Below, piece after piece: positions 20,596 to 29,131 of a DNA stretch of 64,000 bases (the first letter of the stretch is position 1; every line of letters begins with the position of its first letter). Position numbers and translations under genes: made by a program. The notes below the pieces were generated by a model. The model worked only from the letters and a program-made list of their open reading frames with translations, did not search any database and was not told the DNA's origin. Origin of the DNA: Lachnospira hominis (ex Liu et al. 2021) (GTDB lineage: Bacteria > Bacillota > Clostridia > Lachnospirales > Lachnospiraceae); contig NZ_JACOPD010000001.1 of NCBI RefSeq assembly GCF_014287955.1, positions 478,628 through 542,627 of the forward strand, in the 5' to 3' direction.

Positions 20596-20736
20596 TTATC
20601 CACATTATCCACATGGATTATTCTAAGAATGGAATTTTCCGTGTGGATTTTTAGTTAATAAATTTTACAGGATTTTACACGTTTTTTACTATTTATCCAC
20701 ATTATCCACATTTTCCACCTGTATTTTTGTGGATAT
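20596..20736. promoter_or_regulatory. DnaA-box cluster upstream of dnaD/dnaC-like genes
   Basis: Four perfect TTATCCACA boxes occur as two head-to-tail, directly abutting pairs (20596-20604, 20605-20613; 20693-20701, 20702-20710). Near-matches occur at 20711-20719 (TTTTCCACC), 20728-20736 (reverse ATATCCACA) and 20642-20650 (reverse AAATCCACA). The 80 nt between the pairs is AT-rich. Direct reading shows the boxes. A role as a DnaA-controlled promoter, a titration site or an origin is inference. Confidence 0.75.
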
Positions 20737-20805
20737 GTCGCCCTCTTTTATTTTTAAACGGGATATGCTAAACTGATTTTAGAAAATTTTGAAATGGGGA
20801 TTATC

Positions 20806-21975
20806 ATGAATAACTTATCTTTATCAACTATGAACAATACTAATACAACTACCGTTTCCAACGTGTTTATTGACGAATTCATGCCCCTTGCCAACGGTGA
20901 ATTTACAAAGATATATTTATATCTTTTAAGATGTATTTCCAATGGAAAAACTAATATATCAATAGACTGTCTCGCTGATTTTTTCAATCAGACAGAAGCA
21001 GATATTATGTGTGCACTCCGCTATTGGGACAAGGCCGGTGTATTAATTGCATCAACTGATTCCACCGGCAGACAGATTACGGGAATTACCTTCTGCAACC
21101 TGGATTCTGCTTCAGGCAGCACTCCCGATAATTCATCTGCACAGCTTAATTCAAATCAGATGCCTTCAAACCATATACCTTCAAACCATATGCATGCAGA
21201 ACAGTCTACTGATATATATAATGCAGCCGCTTCTGACACAGAAGTTCCTATTACACCGGATTCCAATGAAACATGTGACCCGCGTTCTGCATATACACCG
21301 AAACAGCTGGAAGATTTGTCTGAACAGGAAGATTTTTCAATGCTTTTATATGCAGCCCAGACTTATCTTGGTTCTGTCCTCAATTCGTCTGATGCCTCTG
21401 TAATCGCATATTTATACGACTCTTTACAGTTTTCTTCAGAACTCATTGAGTATCTTATTGAATACTGTGTTTCTAACGGTCACAAGAGCATGCGTTATAT
21501 CGAAAAAGTAGCACTTGCATGGGCTGACAAGGGAATACAGACTGTGAAGCAGGCAAAAGCTGCATCATCAGGATACAACGATACCGCTTTTTCTGTTCTC
21601 GGTGCATTCGGAATAACTAACCGCACAGCCGGCAAAGTCGAACAGGATTACATCAAAAAATGGACTGATGTATACTGCTTTGATTCCGATATAATTGTTG
21701 AAGCATGCAACCGCACACTTAAAAAGACACATCAGCCTAGTTTTGAATATGCTGACAGCATTCTTTCACGCTGGAAAGATGCCAATGTAAAAAACACTTC
21801 TGACATAAAACGGATTGATATGGAATTTGAACAGAACCAGCAGTCAAGTGCTGTCAAGCGGAATAATGCATATAATAATGCAGTAAAAGCTTCCAATAAC
21901 CGTTTTAATAATTTTAATCAGCGTAATACTGACATTGACAGTCTTGAAAGTGAATTAATAAGCAACAATGGCTGA
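20806..21975 (+). CDS. DnaD-like primosome protein
   Basis: A 389-residue protein. The N-terminal winged-helix-like region (about 15-90) resembles DnaD/DnaB2 initiation proteins. A Ser/Asn/Pro-rich linker (about 95-165) follows, then a DnaD C-terminal domain (about 175-260, with YLYDSLQFSSELIEYLIEYC and YIEKVALAWADKGI). A basic, Asn/Gln-rich tail closes it. DnaD-type proteins act with DnaA in loading the replicative helicase. GGGG about 9 nt before the ATG at 20806 sets the start. It is followed after 29 nt by a DnaC/DnaI-like loader and preceded by a DnaA-box cluster. Confidence 0.85.
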   Translation: MNNLSLSTMNNTNTTTVSNVFIDEFMPLANGEFTKIYLYLLRCISNGKTNISIDCLADFFNQTEADIMCALRYWDKAGVLIASTDSTGRQITGITFCNLDSASGSTPDNSSAQLNSNQMPSNHIPSNHMHAEQSTDIYNAAASDTEVPITPDSNETCDPRSAYTPKQLEDLSEQEDFSMLLYAAQTYLGSVLNSSDASVIAYLYDSLQFSSELIEYLIEYCVSNGHKSMRYIEKVALAWADKGIQTVKQAKAASSGYNDTAFSVLGAFGITNRTAGKVEQDYIKKWTDVYCFDSDIIVEACNRTLKKTHQPSFEYADSILSRWKDANVKNTSDIKRIDMEFEQNQQSSAVKRNNAYNNAVKASNNRFNNFNQRNTDIDSLESELISNNG

Positions 21976-22004
21976 CTTACAGCCTGTTGGGAAAGGAATA
22001 CCGT

Positions 22005-22997
22005 ATGCCGCTAACCAATGCACAACATGATGCAATAATGCGTATATATGACGGAATACGCACTCACAACCGCCATATTCAGGAACAGCGTTATAACGAG
22101 ATTGTTTCACTTATCCCTGAATATCAGAATATTGAAAATGAGATAATATCCGTTTCAATGCAGGCCGCAAAAGCCCGTATAAGCGGAAACAGCCAAGATT
22201 ATACAAGTCTGCTTAAATCTCTCAATGACCAAAAGGCAAATCTGCTTATTAGTGCCGGTAAGCCTGCGGACTACCTGGATCCTGTATACACATGTGTGCA
22301 GTGCCATGATACCGGATATATAAACAGCCGCAAATGCTCATGCTTTAACAAAAAAGCTATTGACCTTGTATATCATGATTCCAATTTGAAGAATATTACC
22401 GATAATGAAAATTTTGATACATTTTCATATGAGTGGTATGACAACACAATACCTGACCCATCTAACGGGCTCACACCTTATCATAATATGCAGCGTATTG
22501 TTGACATATGTCACAAATTCGTTAATAACTTTGATAAGGAAGCTGCTAACATATTATTTTTTGGCGGCACAGGCACAGGCAAAACTTTTCTTTCCAACTG
22601 CATTGCAAGAGAGCTTTTAAATACTTCACACAGCGTTATTTACCTGACAGCAATTGAGCTGTTTACAACATTCCAGCGTCAGGACTTCAGCCGCTTCGGT
22701 GAAGATAAAGATTCTGATGCCAATTATCTTTCTGATTGCGACCTGCTTATTATTGATGATCTGGGAACCGAAGTTGGCAACACTTATACTAACTCCAAAC
22801 TGTTCTATGTAATTAATGAGCGGATGTTAAAGAAGAAGAGTACAATTATTTCAACTAATCTTTCACTCTCGGAAATCAGGGATTCTTATTCCGAACGAAT
22901 TTTTTCAAGAATAACAAGTTCCTATACAATATTAAAAGTTTTCGGAAGTGATATACGAATGATGAAAAAAACGGGACGAAAGCCCGGAAAGGCTTAA
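22005..22997 (+). CDS. DnaC/DnaI-like helicase loader ATPase
   Basis: A 330-residue AAA+ protein. The N-terminal helical region is followed by a Cys cluster (CVQCHDTGYINSRKCSC, about residues 98-114) that probably binds zinc. The ATPase core follows, with Walker A GGTGTGKTFLSN, Walker B LLIIDDLGTE, and sensor motifs TIISTNLSLSEI and YSERIFSRI. It matches DnaC/DnaI helicase loaders and is the likely partner of DnaB encoded at 48 kb. The frame is open from a TTG at 21987, but GGGAAAGGA precedes the ATG at 22005. It pairs with the dnaD-like gene. Confidence 0.9.
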   Translation: MPLTNAQHDAIMRIYDGIRTHNRHIQEQRYNEIVSLIPEYQNIENEIISVSMQAAKARISGNSQDYTSLLKSLNDQKANLLISAGKPADYLDPVYTCVQCHDTGYINSRKCSCFNKKAIDLVYHDSNLKNITDNENFDTFSYEWYDNTIPDPSNGLTPYHNMQRIVDICHKFVNNFDKEAANILFFGGTGTGKTFLSNCIARELLNTSHSVIYLTAIELFTTFQRQDFSRFGEDKDSDANYLSDCDLLIIDDLGTEVGNTYTNSKLFYVINERMLKKKSTIISTNLSLSEIRDSYSERIFSRITSSYTILKVFGSDIRMMKKTGRKPGKA

Positions 22998-23030
22998 AAT
23001 AAGTTTTTGCGAAAGTTGTTGACTTATTTT
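22996..23030 (+). terminator. Possible terminator after dnaC-like gene
   Basis: AAAATAAGT (22996-23004) pairs with ACTTATTTT (23022-23030), followed by GCTTTT. It overlaps the -35 box of the prs promoter, so termination and initiation would share the same bases. Confidence 0.45.
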
Positions 23031-23047
23031 GCTTTTATGATTATATT
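23019..23047 (+). promoter_or_regulatory. prs promoter
   Basis: TTGACT (23019-23024), a 17-nt spacer and TATATT (23042-23047), placed about 50 nt before the start codon. Confidence 0.65.
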
Positions 23048-23099
23048 TTAATATGGTTTTGTTACAATAACGTAATTTACAAACAAGGAGGATTTTATT

Positions 23100-24284
23100 A
23101 TGCCACGAGACGAACGTCACACAGCAACTATCCCATATGGTACATTAGGAATTATTCCTTTGGCCAGCTGCACAAAAATGGGTGAAAAAGTAGATAAATT
23201 TCTTGTTGATTGGAGAGAACAGCGTGAACACGAAAACGAATCAACTCTAGCATTCAACGGTTACAAAAGAGACAGCTATATTTTAGATGCCCGCACACCA
23301 AGATTTGGTTCAGGCGAAGGTAAAGGTGTATTAAACGATTCTGTCCGTGGATCTGATTTATATATTATGGTAGATGTGTGCAATTACAGCCTTGAGTATT
23401 CACTCTGTGGATTCAGAAATCACATGTCACCTGATGACCATTATGCAGATTTAAAGAGAGTTATCGCTGCTGCCGGAGGAAAAGCAAGAAGAATTACTGT
23501 TATCATGCCATTCCTTTACGAGAGCAGACAGCACAAACGTAACGGAAGAGAATCTCTTGACTGTGCACTTATGCTTCAGGAACTCACAGATATGGGTGTG
23601 GATAACATCATAACATTTGATGCACATGACCCACGAGTACAGAATGCTATTCCTCTCAAGGGATTTGAGTCTGTATCAGCAACTTATCAGTTTATCAAAT
23701 ACCTTCTTCTTAATGTGGACGACCTTCACATTGACAGTGACCATATGATGGTTATCAGCCCGGATGAAGGCGGTACAGGCCGTGCCGTATACTTTGCTAA
23801 TGTTCTTGGTCTTGATATGGGTATGTTCTATAAGAGACGTGATTATACAAAGATTGTAAACGGACGTAATCCTATCGTTGCTCACGAATTCCTGGGAAGC
23901 AATGTTGAAGGAAAAGATGTTATTATTATTGATGATATGATTTCTTCTGGTGAAAGCATGATTGATGTTGCATCTGAACTTAAACGCCGTAAAGCCAAGA
24001 GAGTATTCTGTGCTACGACATTTGGTCTTTTCACAAACGGATTCAAGAAATTTGATGAAGCTTATACAAACGGAATTATTGATAAGGTTCTTACAACAAA
24101 CCTTGTATACCAGCCTGAAGAACTTCTTTCTAAGCCATGGTATATCAATGTTGATATGAGCAAATATATCGCTCTTCTTATCGATACATTAAATCATGAT
24201 TCATCAATCAGCAACCTTTTAAGCCCTGTTGAAAGAATCCAGCAGCGTGTAAAAGAATATAACGAATTACATTATAATAAATAA
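23100..24284 (+). CDS. prs: Ribose-phosphate pyrophosphokinase (long form)
   Basis: Makes PRPP from ribose-5-phosphate and ATP for nucleotide, histidine and tryptophan synthesis. At 394 residues it is about 75 longer than classical PrsA (about 315). The PRPP-binding loop VIIIDDMISSGESMIDVA and the catalytic-region segment FDAHDPRVQNAI are clear. The loop usually reading YARQDRK is ESRQHKRNGRES here, marking a divergent subtype common in Lachnospiraceae-like genomes. AAGGAGG precedes the ATG. It is monocistronic, with a strong promoter and terminator. Confidence 0.93.
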   Translation: MPRDERHTATIPYGTLGIIPLASCTKMGEKVDKFLVDWREQREHENESTLAFNGYKRDSYILDARTPRFGSGEGKGVLNDSVRGSDLYIMVDVCNYSLEYSLCGFRNHMSPDDHYADLKRVIAAAGGKARRITVIMPFLYESRQHKRNGRESLDCALMLQELTDMGVDNIITFDAHDPRVQNAIPLKGFESVSATYQFIKYLLLNVDDLHIDSDHMMVISPDEGGTGRAVYFANVLGLDMGMFYKRRDYTKIVNGRNPIVAHEFLGSNVEGKDVIIIDDMISSGESMIDVASELKRRKAKRVFCATTFGLFTNGFKKFDEAYTNGIIDKVLTTNLVYQPEELLSKPWYINVDMSKYIALLIDTLNHDSSISNLLSPVERIQQRVKEYNELHYNK

Positions 24285-24290
24285 TTATTT

Positions 24291-24329
24291 AGGGGTTTGG
24301 CACTTGATTAGTACCAAACCCCTTTTTTT
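24291..24329. terminator. prs terminator (shared with convergent PBP gene)
   Basis: AGGGGTTTGG (24291-24300) pairs with CCAAACCCCT (24314-24323), followed by a run of T. The stop codon of the convergent penicillin-binding protein gene lies at its far edge, and A residues before the stem give a T-rich end on the minus strand too. Confidence 0.85.
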
Positions 24330-26610
24330 ACCCTGCCGGTCTGTCAGGATCTCCACTTATTGGAACATCTATGTCTCCTCCACCGCCGCCTGCCGGTTTA
24401 TCCGGGTCACCAATCGACGGAGCGTCCCATTCACCAGGTGGATAAGTAGGTTTCGTTGCCGGCAAAGTTGCACTGCCTCCCACACTACCATTTCCTCCGT
24501 TACTTCCAGTACCGCCTGTTGCCGTTGTGCCACCATTAGCCGGAGTTGTGGTCTGCGGCTGTGTTACAGGCTGCTGCTCTTCAGTTGTTTCCTGTATGCT
24601 TTCGGTCTCAGCTTCTGTCGCTGACTGTGTCTCATTCTGTCCGGAATCCGAATAAATACTTATCTCTCTTCTAGGCAGGTTCTCATGTACCTGTGTCATA
24701 TACTGTTTAAAAATATATGAGGCACTGTTATGCCCCTGAATTTCTTTTGGATAATCAAAGCCTATCCACACTGCTGTTGTATAATACGCACTATATCCAC
24801 AAAACCACATATCTTTATTAGAATTAGTTGTACCTGTTTTTCCGGCTATAACCGCGTTACCCACAGCACCTGCTGCACCGGTTCCATCCGGTTCAACAAC
24901 CGCTTCAAGAATACCTGTCATCATCCTGCTCGCATTTGAATCATAAACACGCATTCCCCTATCAGCTTCATTAATGACAATCTTGCCATCTGCCCCTACA
25001 ATTCTTTGTATACATGTTGCTTTCCTGTATATGCCATCATTTGCAATTGCAGCATAGCCTCCTGCCATCTCTTCTGTTGTTACACCATATGTAAATCCGC
25101 CTAATGCTGCCGCAGTGTAATCCTTATCATACCACACTTTTTTAAAATCCATATTTAAAAGATATGCCGCACCTGCTCTTGGAGTAATTTCCTGATATAT
25201 TTTCCATGCTATTGTATTTTTTGAAAATTTCACGGCATCTCTTACAGTCATTTCACCCCAGTAACCTCCATCAGAGTTAACCGGTCCACCTTCTATCGGC
25301 TCATCAACAACTATAGAATCTGCAGTTTTGCCACGCATAAGATATGGCATATATACTGAAAGCGGCTTAATTGCACTACCAGACTGCCTGTAACTCTGAT
25401 ATGCCCTGTTCAACGTATATCCGGCTTTCAGATCCTGGCTTCTTCCTCCGACAATCGCCACAACATTTCCCGTTGAATTATCAATCGATACAGCCGCCCC
25501 CTGCATCTTATAAATTCCGTCATCAGACACCTCTGTATATCCTGCAAGGTTATCGTCAACAGCCTGCTGAAGTTTATTCTGCAAATCCATGTCAAATGAT
25601 GTATACACAGTATACCCTCCGCTAAGAAGCATCTGCTGGCATCTTGTATAATATGTATCATACAATGAATCGTAGCTTTCCTCATCTTCTTTAGATGAAA
25701 AATTATCACGAAAAGAAAACCCTGTCGATTTCATAAGTGATTCTGTAGCACAATGTCTTACATATGTAACAACTGAATTGTCTTCTTTTTCCTGTTCAGG
25801 CTGGTTCAAAACGATATTTTCGCCTTTTGCCATATAATAATCCACATAACTTATGTAATCAGCCTCATACATCTGCTGTAAAATAAGGTCACGCCTTTTT
25901 AATGTCTTATCAAATCCTGTCAACGGATTGTATTTTGACGGATTATTAGGAATCGCAGCTATAAAGGCCTGTTCCGACAATGTAAGCTGTGAAACACTTT
26001 TGTTAAAATATCCTTTTGCTGCAGCCTCAACACCATAATACCCATTTCCAAAATAAATATTATTAAGATAAAATTCCAGAATCTGCTCTTTTGAATATTT
26101 CTTTTCCAGCCCCCACGCAATAAATATTTCCTCAATTTTTCTCTGCCATGTTACTTCCTGCGTAAGAAAAATATTTCTTGCAAGCTGCTGTGTTATTGTA
26201 CTCGCACCCTGGGCAATTTCATTACTCTTCTGGTTTACAATTGCTGCTCTTACAATTGCTTTGTAATCAATTCCGTCATGATTATAAAAATCCCTGTCTT
26301 CCATTACAACAAATGCATTATCGAGTGTTAGCGGAATATCACTGAAATCGACATAATACATATCTTTGCTGCTTTTAATCTTGCACAGTTCGTTCCCATT
26401 TGTATCATATACAAGCGTCGTCTTACTCTCTTTAAATGTACTGGCTGTGCTTGAATCAACAAATGCCTTTGCAATCCTGCTCATGCGTAATATTGCAAAT
26501 GCCTTAGGACCGGCATAAATGCCGCCTGCAATAAAAATAACTGCTAATATGCCAAGGATTACTCTTTTAACCATTTTCTTTTTCTTATTTTTCTTCTTTT
26601 TTGCTGCCAT
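24328..26610 (-). CDS. Class A penicillin-binding protein (PBP1A type)
   Basis: A 760-residue bifunctional peptidoglycan synthase. It has a very basic start (KKKKNKKKK), a membrane helix (about 15-38), and a GT51 glycosyltransferase domain (about 60-240) with EDRDFYNHDGID and GASTITQQLARN. The transpeptidase (about 330-640) has SxxK (SAIK), SKN and KTGTT. A low-complexity Ser/Thr/Gly/Pro tail ends with two GDPDxPAG repeats. The ATG at 26610 has AGAGGTG before it; a GTG two codons upstream has no room for a ribosome site. It is in a row with the downstream-facing unknown gene and a methyltransferase. Confidence 0.95.
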   Translation of the reverse strand: MAAKKKKNKKKKMVKRVILGILAVIFIAGGIYAGPKAFAILRMSRIAKAFVDSSTASTFKESKTTLVYDTNGNELCKIKSSKDMYYVDFSDIPLTLDNAFVVMEDRDFYNHDGIDYKAIVRAAIVNQKSNEIAQGASTITQQLARNIFLTQEVTWQRKIEEIFIAWGLEKKYSKEQILEFYLNNIYFGNGYYGVEAAAKGYFNKSVSQLTLSEQAFIAAIPNNPSKYNPLTGFDKTLKRRDLILQQMYEADYISYVDYYMAKGENIVLNQPEQEKEDNSVVTYVRHCATESLMKSTGFSFRDNFSSKEDEESYDSLYDTYYTRCQQMLLSGGYTVYTSFDMDLQNKLQQAVDDNLAGYTEVSDDGIYKMQGAAVSIDNSTGNVVAIVGGRSQDLKAGYTLNRAYQSYRQSGSAIKPLSVYMPYLMRGKTADSIVVDEPIEGGPVNSDGGYWGEMTVRDAVKFSKNTIAWKIYQEITPRAGAAYLLNMDFKKVWYDKDYTAAALGGFTYGVTTEEMAGGYAAIANDGIYRKATCIQRIVGADGKIVINEADRGMRVYDSNASRMMTGILEAVVEPDGTGAAGAVGNAVIAGKTGTTNSNKDMWFCGYSAYYTTAVWIGFDYPKEIQGHNSASYIFKQYMTQVHENLPRREISIYSDSGQNETQSATEAETESIQETTEEQQPVTQPQTTTPANGGTTATGGTGSNGGNGSVGGSATLPATKPTYPPGEWDAPSIGDPDKPAGGGGGDIDVPISGDPDRPAG

Positions 26611-26639
26611 ATGCACCTCTGTAACTTACATATTGACCT

Positions 26640-29117
26640 TTATTTCTTATAATATGTCACATAAATATTGCCAGCCTGCGTAAATAATTTTGTCGCATTC
26701 GCCTGCGTCTGTGTTACTTCACTTCCTGTTGAAGCATCAATATATGTCACATTTGCTGTATCATATGCTGTTATTACAACATAACCATCGTCAGTCTTTG
26801 CTATTACAGGTTTTCCATCACTTACAAATGACAATGCATTTTCAAATGAAATACCTTTCAAAGTCAGCCTTGTAAGATTCTTATCGCTTCCCATAAAGCT
26901 TTCAACAGCATGTGAAGCTGCCGCATATGAATTGCCATATGATGACGATAAACTAAAGCCTTTTATCATATATGAAGATGTCTTAAATCTCTTCCAGATA
27001 ATATTATTTTCTCCATCATAAACATTACCGTAATTACCTGCCGCCGCAATAATTGCTTTATCAGCATCGTCATATGAGCTATAATATCTGCCTTTTCCTA
27101 TAACATTATAGCGTTCACATGTACCGATATGAATATCATTAATATCAATCGTCCTGTTTTCCTTATACTCAACAGAACCTGCAGCTCTTGTTATGACCGA
27201 GTCAGGCTTCCCACCGCCTTTTGGAAGCACAATAACCTGTTCTACTTTTCTTAATGAAGTAGATATTATATCAAATGATGCATGCTCACTCGTATTATTT
27301 TCATCTTTATTGATAAGCTGGTCTACTGAAACAGCCGAATAACCCGAATCACTCTTAGCAACTCTGTCAAGATTAATTCTTAATCCGTCAACGTTCGCAC
27401 TGCTTACATATACTCCATCCTGCTCATATTCTTTTATAAGTTCATAATCTTCATTCATTATGCAGACTTTATACATCGGAAATGTAGTAATACCATTTTC
27501 ATCATTTATAATATCAGTGCTGTGTGCAATACCATATATAAAATCTGTATTAACATATCCGAGAACCATAAGCTTATCGCCGGGCGGTGCATCTATTGTA
27601 TAATCATTGGTTCTCTCCATATTAAATACCCTGATGCTGTCAGTATTATAAAGTTCTCCATTGGTACTGTAAGCTATTATCCGTCCGTTTCCTGAAACTT
27701 TATATGTGCCTTTAGACATTTTATCAATAGCTGTCATAACTTCCCTGCTGTCCAGCGAAATTGAATACATTGTATCATTTAAAACTATATAAAATGATCT
27801 GTCATCACTGACATAAGCCACATCTCCGACAGTCTCACACAAAGCTTCATATGACATATTTACCGGAATAAACAAAAGCTCTTCTGTTTCATTTGAAACA
27901 TAATTATAACTGTAAAGTGAAACACCTGTTGCACCTTCGTGTATACCCCTGTTCATGTATCCATATACAATAAATTGTGCATTTCCATCTTCTGTGACAT
28001 CAAGAATCTTAATTTTATGTCTTTCATAACGCTCTCTTATGTTATCTGTGTCATCAGAAGCAAATGCAAATACTTTTGTAAATGTATTGCTGCTCTTGTC
28101 ATAACACCAGAGACTTCCCTCATTTTCAAAATATGTGTAATTATTCTTGTCATCATCCATCAGTTCTATATCAGAATCAGGCTGTATTCCGAGATTGATT
28201 TTTCCACTTGAAAGCAAATCATTCCTTCCGTCGAATACCTGATTTGATTCCCTCTCAAAATTAAGAAGATACATTGCTCTTGTCGTTTTTCTTATTCTGT
28301 AATATTCATGAACTGTGTATGTGTCATATGAATCATTATCATTGCCGGCACCAACCGTGTAATCTATTGCAATAACCGCAGTATCACCATCAGACTCATA
28401 CAGCGACGGTATGATATTACTTTCGATAAACGGATGCAGATCCCCCCATCTTACCTGGTCAAGACTGTTATAAATATTAATCTTTCCATAATTTGAATTG
28501 TCAGCAGATGCAGTTGTCTCAAGATACTTACTGATCTCATTAACATTTGATGCATCATAAGTATTTTTGTTAAATTCTATTACATAATCAAGTTTTTCCT
28601 GAATACCATCGCTCATTCCACTCACAACGGTAGTATAGTAATATACATTTTCATGATTTTTCGTATTTAGCGTAATCTCAAGAATATACTTAACTTCATC
28701 TGAAATAAGATTCTTTATGTTAAGCACAGTCTCCACTCTTGACGGTGAACTGTCAAAGTTTTCAACTTTCGTACTCTCGATAAGCGACATATCTCTTGAA
28801 TCTCTGATTTTGTATGATATTGAGGATACACTTTCACCATATGTATCAATTGCAATAGCAAGCTTTTTATCTGACGGAAGCAGTGTAAGATCCGTTGAAA
28901 GCCTTGAATAATCAACTTCACATGTATATCCATGCATTGCATTATAAAGTGTTCCTGCTTCTGTCTTTGCCATGACAACCGGAAGTGTTGCTTCTGACAT
29001 AAGAACTGATGCGGCACTCTCCGTCTTATAATGCATTGATATAAATGTCACTATAGCAGTAACCATAAATATTATGACATATAATATATATTTTCCTGAA
29101 AAACTTTTATTTTTCAT
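26640..29117 (-). CDS. Large membrane-anchored extracytoplasmic protein, unknown function
   Basis: An 825-residue protein with one N-terminal membrane segment (about 11-28) and a long beta-strand-rich exterior. Several stretches look like propeller blades (for example KVSGNGRIIAYSTNGELY and a repeated IxxYxxDxxxxY pattern). I do not recognise a named domain or catalytic motif. A ribosome site is not strong. It lies 29 nt upstream of the PBP gene and 14 nt downstream of the methyltransferase, so all three are probably one operon. This position suggests, but does not prove, a wall-related role. Confidence 0.8.
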   Translation of the reverse strand: MKNKSFSGKYILYVIIFMVTAIVTFISMHYKTESAASVLMSEATLPVVMAKTEAGTLYNAMHGYTCEVDYSRLSTDLTLLPSDKKLAIAIDTYGESVSSISYKIRDSRDMSLIESTKVENFDSSPSRVETVLNIKNLISDEVKYILEITLNTKNHENVYYYTTVVSGMSDGIQEKLDYVIEFNKNTYDASNVNEISKYLETTASADNSNYGKINIYNSLDQVRWGDLHPFIESNIIPSLYESDGDTAVIAIDYTVGAGNDNDSYDTYTVHEYYRIRKTTRAMYLLNFERESNQVFDGRNDLLSSGKINLGIQPDSDIELMDDDKNNYTYFENEGSLWCYDKSSNTFTKVFAFASDDTDNIRERYERHKIKILDVTEDGNAQFIVYGYMNRGIHEGATGVSLYSYNYVSNETEELLFIPVNMSYEALCETVGDVAYVSDDRSFYIVLNDTMYSISLDSREVMTAIDKMSKGTYKVSGNGRIIAYSTNGELYNTDSIRVFNMERTNDYTIDAPPGDKLMVLGYVNTDFIYGIAHSTDIINDENGITTFPMYKVCIMNEDYELIKEYEQDGVYVSSANVDGLRINLDRVAKSDSGYSAVSVDQLINKDENNTSEHASFDIISTSLRKVEQVIVLPKGGGKPDSVITRAAGSVEYKENRTIDINDIHIGTCERYNVIGKGRYYSSYDDADKAIIAAAGNYGNVYDGENNIIWKRFKTSSYMIKGFSLSSSYGNSYAAASHAVESFMGSDKNLTRLTLKGISFENALSFVSDGKPVIAKTDDGYVVITAYDTANVTYIDASTGSEVTQTQANATKLFTQAGNIYVTYYKK

Positions 29118-29131
29118 AAATTACACCTTTC

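Noticed and set aside
20564..20805. Chromosome replication origin
   Set aside because: DnaA boxes are present, but dnaA, dnaN and the rpmH-rnpA region are absent, so I list it as a DnaA-box cluster only.
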